Source: Bdellovibrionales bacterium
Lineage (GTDB): Bacteria; Bdellovibrionota; Bdellovibrionia; Bdellovibrionales; JAMPXM01
Assembly (NCBI GenBank): GCA_005793615.1
Contig: SXRI01000074.1
Coordinates: forward strand, 1-9,261
Length of the DNA stretch: 9,261 bases
Direction of reading: 5' to 3'
Positions 6,501 to 9,261 of the stretch are shown piece after piece (within the stretch, counting starts at the first letter, position 1; every line of letters begins with the position of its first letter). The position numbers and the translations under genes are program-made. The notes below the pieces were generated by a model that saw only the letters and a program-made list of their open reading frames with translations, did no database searches and was not told the origin of the DNA.

Positions 6501-7560
6501 ACATCTCGCCAAGTGCTTCCGAGACATTATTGAGTGCTGTGGAAGGATCTTTGGCCATAGCGGTGGCAAAGTTGACCATTGGGGCAGAGACCATGTTGTT
6601 AATTTTGATAAAGTAGCTGTCAGAGGTATCGTTGCCTACGAGTCCATTGTAAATTGTCGAAAAAGTGCTTCCGACATACCTGGCCGTTCCGCCAATCAGG
6701 TCCATAAGGCCTTTGCCGAATTTTACATTGCAATTCACTAAACCTTCGCCCGTAGTCGCAACACCTTTTGAGGTGTCGACGTCATAGCGAATCGACTCGG
6801 GGACATCCTCGCAAAATTTCGGATCGGGTTTGCGGGTACCAAACTTTTGAACATACTGATCGAAGACCCCTTTACCTGCGGATGTGTCCGTGGTTGGAGC
6901 TTCAGTACGGGCACCGCTCACGAGCTCGGATTCAGCGGCGGGTTCTCTTTCAGGTCCCTTAGGCACCACGGGCTGAAAGGCAGAGAGGAATTTTTCGGCG
7001 CGTTTTGGGTCCTTAAACACCGAGGCGTCTTCGGTATAGCTTAAGCGGTAGATCTTATCGCCGACAGCGTAGTTACGCTCATACATAAAGGTGTCGTGGC
7101 CATCGACCGTGACATAGCGAGAGAGAATCAGTTCAAAGCGACGACCATTTTCATCCACTCCAGTTTTGACGTCAGTGATCTTGTAGCTGTCGAAACCAAA
7201 GACCGCGAAGAATTTGCCTCGCTCGCGCTCAAGCATAATGCGATGGCCGGCGATAAAATCGAAAGTCGAGAACTTCCGTTCAATCGGATACTGACTGACG
7301 GTCACCGATTGCTGAGACTTCGATCCTTTGAGCACAAATACAAATTCTTCCAGTTCCGGAATGCCGGTCCAACCACTAGGGACGGTTACTTTCAGTCGTT
7401 CTTGATCGGCGTTTGCAGGTGAGGAAGCTACCAATGACACGGTCATTAAGCAGCAGGCCAGATAGAACAGGGGAGAGGTGAAAACAGAGAGGCGCCGTCG
7501 TTTGATTTCTGTTTGCTTAAAATTCAACGATGCTTTTGCATCACTTAGCTGCCGTGGCAT
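3553..7560 (-). CDS. Giant secreted modular protein of unknown function (1335 aa)
   Basis: No known family covers this protein. A Sec-type signal is visible: basic KRRR at 20-23, a hydrophobic core around 28-46 and probable cleavage after PANA (about residue 51). Residues about 55-199 (VTVPSGW onward, alternating strands, ending in a helix with EKFLSAFQPVV) resemble the Mog1/PsbP-like fold of small periplasmic proteins; this is a fold guess. Residues about 232-445 form a mainly helical region holding all four cysteines of the mature chain (250, 277, 359, 370), possibly two disulfides. Two similar helical modules (about 582-653 and 794-869) sit between Ala/Pro/Gly-rich linkers. Residues about 950-1165 are disordered, with IAPPV-type repeats. 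The C-terminus alternates acidic (1165-1187), basic (1188-1205), a helical domain (about 1209-1280), Lys/His-rich (1282-1312) and acidic (1316-1335) blocks. A structural, adhesive or effector-like envelope role is possible; no catalytic motif was seen. Confidence 0.8.
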   Translation of the reverse strand: MPRQLSDAKASLNFKQTEIKRRRLSVFTSPLFYLACCLMTVSLVASSPANADQERLKVTVPSGWTGIPELEEFVFVLKGSKSQQSVTVSQYPIERKFSTFDFIAGHRIMLERERGKFFAVFGFDSYKITDVKTGVDENGRRFELILSRYVTVDGHDTFMYERNYAVGDKIYRLSYTEDASVFKDPKRAEKFLSAFQPVVPKGPEREPAAESELVSGARTEAPTTDTSAGKGVFDQYVQKFGTRKPDPKFCEDVPESIRYDVDTSKGVATTGEGLVNCNVKFGKGLMDLIGGTARYVGSTFSTIYNGLVGNDTSDSYFIKINNMVSAPMVNFATAMAKDPSTALNNVSEALGEMLPKFRCMSAQKRVEIMCSTVLDMIMLKGVAVKGGELFGKLISKAKLSAQESVGLKNLVQNAMNRDIVKATAERAAKARVKAGELLANGVQKAESGVLKPIADRINTGSPARSAKSAAATEAVAGTNAPTGPANASELGAKPAGPGIQATGRLGGTYEPPQPAAIAKTDLPTKLKINPKPTAVNAGEVTRPRAVIEAELESTRAAHEAARLAVNSELRAQLKTVANLDGATFTSSMNKLDLYQSSNSAIGDQIKKGLLEILNLPKKGELKQVRQWLKDYSVSSAADAETVLLDNLYKAKVFGREATAAAAATTEGEVVAARAARANARRAPAEPGEPPAASGPTSGATSGAAPPASTSAGEVTASAPLRERMATRLNTGLSTAKTSAKDLAAKVKAKLTRSPKPEGVAPVTPPEPAVGAPAPSSSVRISSQPQIQLKASFKDFTPNQALNELNSAFSRISLQKPWGKFIKDQPPRIQKLIIDLANKDSNRLYNLVKNHAAAKGARKPALFEKNLKAEIAAAESDAAKLAKAGAAADAGGAAKTAADAAAAAPQGRVAKIMDKGASALKTTAKWTGVTATGKALQTGPGKVAGIAANHMSEDEEAPIGPNFGPESPIGLDGVPIEGIDSGATVGPTGTVDPAQIIAPPVDGTRATTAPGDGSRFIAPPVGGASGVNTLGDPIAAPIDIQSESQLRAGDPTVSIGAAEGAKAGGDTTGLGTAASVVGASLGQAAGGAAAEAGAGGGARRQPETQVVPPSAPPSPPLFSDSGSEGSSNQPTLGAPTGAPLGQSGPSHSASNSRSGRAARTPPTEPDDIDAEDTRESAEERSRDQSEDKPKKSSKSKGKSSSRRARASEAKVFDTASKRIKTRKGLEAQINRLAAIPGGSHKDLAKTYRRLVNQKGGHQIAERLAKRARNGNFREVVREIEQHKHTTSHEVKRHPAKAKHKKAKPKKKKNSRHRAQPDTSDPGEDSGSDEPTYEEED
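3574..3589. other. Perfect hairpin next to the convergent overlapping stop codons
   Basis: CGGCTC, a four-base loop ATCA and GAGCCG form a perfect six-base-pair stem 18 bases downstream of the lplA stop. It lies inside the last codons of the giant gene (SDEP). No T tract follows on either strand, so it is not a classical intrinsic terminator, but it could slow polymerases meeting from both sides or protect a 3' end. Confidence 0.4.
4954..5181 (-). repeat. Second copy of a divergent helical module in the giant protein
   Basis: Residues about 794-869 (starting DFTPNQALNELNSAF) share spacing and key positions with residues about 582-653 (coded at 5602-5817, starting ATFTSSMNKLDLY). Shared features are an F-T pair at the start, an L-rich helix with a downstream Lys, and a final helix ending in an N-L-x-K-A/N-L-Y-K-A pattern. 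The match is at the pattern level and was made by eye. Conserved spacing suggests an old internal duplication, now separated by about 140 residues of linker. Confidence 0.35.
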
Positions 7561-7568
7561 TGCTCTCA

Positions 7569-7573
7569 CTCCT
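7569..7573 (-). promoter_or_regulatory. Ribosome binding site that fixes the start of the giant gene
   Basis: AGGAG on the - strand ends eight bases before the ATG at 7558-7560. An in-frame GTG at 7567-7569 would give three extra residues, but it overlaps the AGGAG itself and so cannot use it. The ATG at 7560 is therefore preferred. Confidence 0.7.
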
Positions 7574-7613
7574 GCTGGTCACCTATCGGACAAAGGGCGA
7601 TAGAAATTGATAA

Positions 7614-7626
7614 AGGTTTGTAACCT
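7614..7626. promoter_or_regulatory. Short palindrome upstream of the giant gene
   Basis: AGGTT TGT AACCT is a perfect five-base inverted repeat with a three-base centre, 54 bp upstream of the giant gene's ATG. On the - strand a poor promoter-like pair (TTGCCA at 7649-7654, 17-base spacer, TCTAGA at 7626-7631) abuts it. A regulator site overlapping the transcription start is possible. The rest of the 142-bp gap (7561-7702) shows AT-rich sequence and no clear terminator behind the small upstream gene. Confidence 0.3.
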
Positions 7627-7702
7627 CTAGACTTTGGTAATTTCTTGGTGGCAACGTGAGCTTTAATTCGATTTTATTTGATCAGGTCTAGTCTGGCTGA
7701 GG

Positions 7703-8128
7703 TTAGGGCTTGTTCGAAGGACCGCGCTTATCACCAGACTGATTGGCCATGGATTTAATCCGTGCCTGTTGTTCCGGGGTCAGCGACTTCAAAAAAGCCT
7801 CGGGGTTCTTTTGTACTTGTTCGATTTTCTGTTGCATCACTACGACGTCGCCATTCGACTCGTTGACGATTTTGGCGAAAATGTCGGCCGACAGATCATA
7901 AACTCCGTCGGCACCTTTTCCACCCATAAGCTTTTGTAGCTCGGCATCGTTACTGCGTGCATCCTGATTTTGGTTGATCGCGGCATTTCGTTGAGTAGGG
8001 TCGCGAAGCAAGGTTTGAGTTTTTTCCAATGCCTCTTGCGAATCCTTGCCGAGTTCGGCAGTGGCCAGAGGCAAACCTGCAAATTGAATTGCTAACAAGC
8101 AAACATAAAGTAAGTTTAATTTTGGCAT
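7703..8128 (-). CDS. Small periplasmic protein of unknown function
   Basis: This 141-residue protein begins with a textbook signal peptide: Lys3, hydrophobic residues 4-19, and probable cleavage after ATA at 22-24. No lipobox follows, so a soluble periplasmic protein of about 117 residues is expected. The mature chain is Gln/Asn-rich and mostly helical by eye. It contains LRDPTQRNAAINQNQDAR near 41-58, a GGKGADGVYDLS turn near 69-80, and a C-terminal FLKSLTPEQQARIKSMANQ helix that recalls the LTxxQ motifs of Spy/CpxP-type chaperones; a single motif is too little to assign it. The ATG at 8128 has GGAG seven bases upstream, and a sigma70-like promoter lies at 8189-8216. The giant gene starts 142 bp downstream on the same strand, so the two may be co-transcribed and act together in the envelope. 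I do not recognise the family. Confidence 0.8.
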   Translation of the reverse strand: MPKLNLLYVCLLAIQFAGLPLATAELGKDSQEALEKTQTLLRDPTQRNAAINQNQDARSNDAELQKLMGGKGADGVYDLSADIFAKIVNESNGDVVVMQQKIEQVQKNPEAFLKSLTPEQQARIKSMANQSGDKRGPSNKP

Positions 8129-8188
8129 AACAGTTCTCCGCGCGACTGCTGAAAAATTGAGTTTCCAGTTCTGATGATCTTAGTCACA

Positions 8189-8216
8189 ATTCTATCTTAG
8201 CTATGCCCATTGTCCT
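8189..8216 (-). promoter_or_regulatory. Sigma70-like promoter of the small periplasmic gene
   Basis: On the - strand AGGACA (8211-8216, 4/6 to the -35 consensus) is followed by a 16-base spacer and TAGAAT (8189-8194, 5/6 to the -10 consensus). The leader would be a little over 50 bases before the ATG at 8128. Confidence 0.4.
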
Positions 8217-8228
8217 AGACTTGCCTTA

Positions 8229-8258
8229 GATTTGCTGAGCAATCGTCTCACAGTGAGA
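8229..8258. promoter_or_regulatory. Two adjacent inverted repeats, possible operator pair
   Basis: The first repeat, GATT(T)GC TGA GCAATC at 8229-8244, pairs six bases with one bulged T. One base later comes TCTCAC A GTGAGA (8246-8258), a perfect six-base palindrome around a single base. They sit just upstream of the -35 box of the leftward promoter, a usual place for a regulator to bind. Confidence 0.4.
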
Positions 8259-8289
8259 TTGAAGAAAGATTATCGTTGGCGATTTGTAT

Positions 8290-8316
8290 CGGCGCTGCCT
8301 CGTCGCCGTGATTTTT
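8290..8316 (+). terminator. Weak terminator-like hairpin
   Basis: CGGCG, a nine-base loop and CGCCG form a five-base GC stem, followed by TGA and five T residues (8312-8316) on the + strand. The form fits a weak intrinsic terminator. No + strand gene precedes it, so it would end only antisense or small-RNA transcription. Confidence 0.3.
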
Positions 8317-8317
8317 G

Positions 8318-8352
8318 GCACCTGAACAAACTTCCGCACACTGTTTAGGTGC
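8318..8352. other. 11-bp stem-loop in the lipoprotein gene's upstream region
   Basis: GCACCTGAACA (8318-8328) pairs with TGTTTAGGTGC (8342-8352) over 11 positions, including one G-T wobble, around a 13-base loop. No T tract follows directly. It could be an mRNA leader structure, part of a small RNA or a regulator site. Confidence 0.45.
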
Positions 8353-8523
8353 GCAGAGTTTTGACAGTGCTTCAAGCTTCTAGATGTCAGTTTTCAATGG
8401 TGTATTTCGCTCTTTGACTGATTATTGATCACCTGAACTTGGTGTAACAACTAAGTCGCTTTAACCGCTTCGCTGCCTGGTACGCCTTGTGCTTTGTTCG
8501 CTACCATCACTCGGGAGGGTTGC

Positions 8524-9261
8524 ATGGGCAGGTTTTCGTTTCGCCGTGTTTCACGCACGGCACTTGTTCTTTCTGGATTTGCCAACATGGTACTCTTTCA
8601 AAACTGCGACGGAGGATTAGCGGCGCAGGAAGAGACGGCTAAACAGTTTGTAGCTAGCCGACGAGTTTTGGCGGCGGCCACTTCGGCGCCGGGCTCAGGA
8701 CAATGTGCGGATTATGAATTTGAGGGCACTTGCGCGAATCCAGCCACTGATAGCAACCCGAATTCAGGTTCCAATCCATCCTCCGGTGGTAGTTCTGGTG
8801 GTACTTCGGGCGGTACTTCGGGTAGCTCGTCTGGTAGTGCATCTGACGGTACTACCTCTGGCTCCACTTCTGGCTCCACTTCAGGCACAGCTTCCGGTAC
8901 GACGCCAGGTACCGGCCCTGCCTCGAGTTCGGCGACCGACTCTGTTCCTTCAGGTGGAGTACCAACGACGCTGATCTGCTCCACTGATTTTTCCAATCAA
9001 AGTAGTACCAATGTGACGAAAGCGATCCGAGTGGGAAGCATAGCTTATATTGCTTACTATGACTCCAGCGACACCGCTCATTGCTCAGAGATCATTGACC
9101 TCAAGGAGGCTTTGGCTGCAAAAAGGGTGAAGCTGCCGGCGTGCCCAGAGCTAAGTGGCAAGACCGCTACTCTCAATATCTCAGTGGGTAGTGCAGTAGC
9201 ACCTCCGAAAGTCTTTGCGTACGGAATTTCGGGTAACAATACTGTGCTAGCGCCTGTGGAT
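8524..9261 (+). CDS. Putative lipoprotein with Ser/Gly/Thr-rich linker (partial, 3' end outside window)
   Basis: The frame is open for 246 codons to the last base of the window with no stop. The ATG at 8524 has GGGAGGG five bases upstream. The N-terminus has Arg residues (3, 7, 8, 11), a hydrophobic stretch (12-26) and Cys28 in VLFQNC, a non-canonical lipobox that I associate with Bdellovibrio-type lipoproteins. Cys61 and Cys70 follow, then a linker at about 77-137 made of Ser, Gly, Thr and Pro with repeats such as GGTS and SGST. After it comes a second domain (from about 146) with Cys152, Cys193 and Cys217, apparently beta-rich and not recognised. The layout suggests an outer-membrane-anchored surface protein with a flexible stalk. 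The gene is divergent from the small periplasmic gene. Confidence 0.75.
   Translation, partial: MGRFSFRRVSRTALVLSGFANMVLFQNCDGGLAAQEETAKQFVASRRVLAAATSAPGSGQCADYEFEGTCANPATDSNPNSGSNPSSGGSSGGTSGGTSGSSSGSASDGTTSGSTSGSTSGTASGTTPGTGPASSSATDSVPSGGVPTTLICSTDFSNQSSTNVTKAIRVGSIAYIAYYDSSDTAHCSEIIDLKEALAAKRVKLPACPELSGKTATLNISVGSAVAPPKVFAYGISGNNTVLAPVD
8782..8936 (+). repeat. Degenerate 12-bp repeats encoding a Ser/Gly/Thr linker
   Basis: GGTGGTACTTCG and GGCGGTACTTCG stand in tandem at 8797-8820, and an exact tandem pair of TCTGGCTCCACT lies at 8857-8880. Both have a 12-base period, so copy changes keep the frame. They encode the lipoprotein's stalk. Confidence 0.85.

Larger units (their letters stand above)
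8129..8523. other. 395-bp divergent intergenic region rich in inverted repeats
   Basis: No convincing protein gene lies here; the longest ATG-started stretches seen are under 20 codons. From left to right the region holds the leader and promoter of the small periplasmic gene (to 8216), two adjacent inverted repeats (8229-8258), a GC hairpin followed by T residues (8290-8316) and an 11-bp stem (8318-8352). The word CACCTGAAC occurs twice (8319-8327 and 8430-8438). An isolated TTGACA stands at 8361-8366, and GGGAGGG lies just before the lipoprotein ATG at 8524. The density of structure suggests regulation of the divergent pair or a small RNA. Confidence 0.6.

Noticed and set aside
8361..8366. 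Perfect TTGACA -35 box on the + strand before the lipoprotein gene
   Set aside because: No acceptable -10 box 15-19 bases downstream (GATGTC, ATGTCA or TGTCAG at the expected place).
8712..8996. Antisense frame with a regular Pro-Glu-Val repeat (94 codons)
   Set aside because: The repeat is the mirror of the Ser/Gly/Thr codons of the lipoprotein. The + strand reading has a ribosome site, signal sequence and a frame open to the window end.

Overview
The window looks like a chromosomal segment of a Gram-negative bacterium with a large exported proteome. Base composition appears near even or slightly GC-rich. Four of the genes carry export signals: a periplasmic L,D-transpeptidase of the YkuD_2 type, a 1335-residue secreted protein, a small periplasmic protein and a lipoprotein whose lipobox ends in FQNC. 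FQNC-type lipoboxes and very long, low-complexity secreted proteins of unknown function remind me of Bdellovibrionota or Oligoflexia. That assignment is inference from style, not from a marker gene.

Layout. Bases 2-115 hold the C-terminal end of a small protein that resembles the second half of an AbrB/MazE-type DNA-binding domain. Bases 191-994 (+) encode a putative NlpC/P60-like cysteine amidase; its start is poor and it may have lost its 5' end. Bases 1043-1897 (-) encode a murein L,D-transpeptidase with its own sigma70-like promoter. Bases 2063-2455 (-) encode a MaoC/PhaJ-type hydratase, divergent from a full-length lipoate-protein ligase (lplA) at 2534-3556 (+). The lplA stop codon overlaps the stop codon of the convergent giant secreted protein at 3553-7560 (-). 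Upstream of the giant, on the same strand, lies a small periplasmic protein (7703-8128). A 395-bp gene-free region rich in inverted repeats (8129-8523) separates it from a divergent Ser/Gly-rich lipoprotein gene that runs off the right edge (8524-9261, +).

Functions. Two genes are plausibly peptidoglycan-active (the NlpC/P60-like protein and the L,D-transpeptidase). Two are central metabolism (lipoate attachment, (R)-enoyl-CoA hydration). Three are envelope proteins without a recognised function. The giant and the small periplasmic protein are adjacent and codirectional and may be co-transcribed. The best candidate for something undescribed is the giant: an exported, four-cysteine, modular protein with two similar helical modules, proline/glycine-rich linkers and alternating acidic and basic C-terminal blocks.
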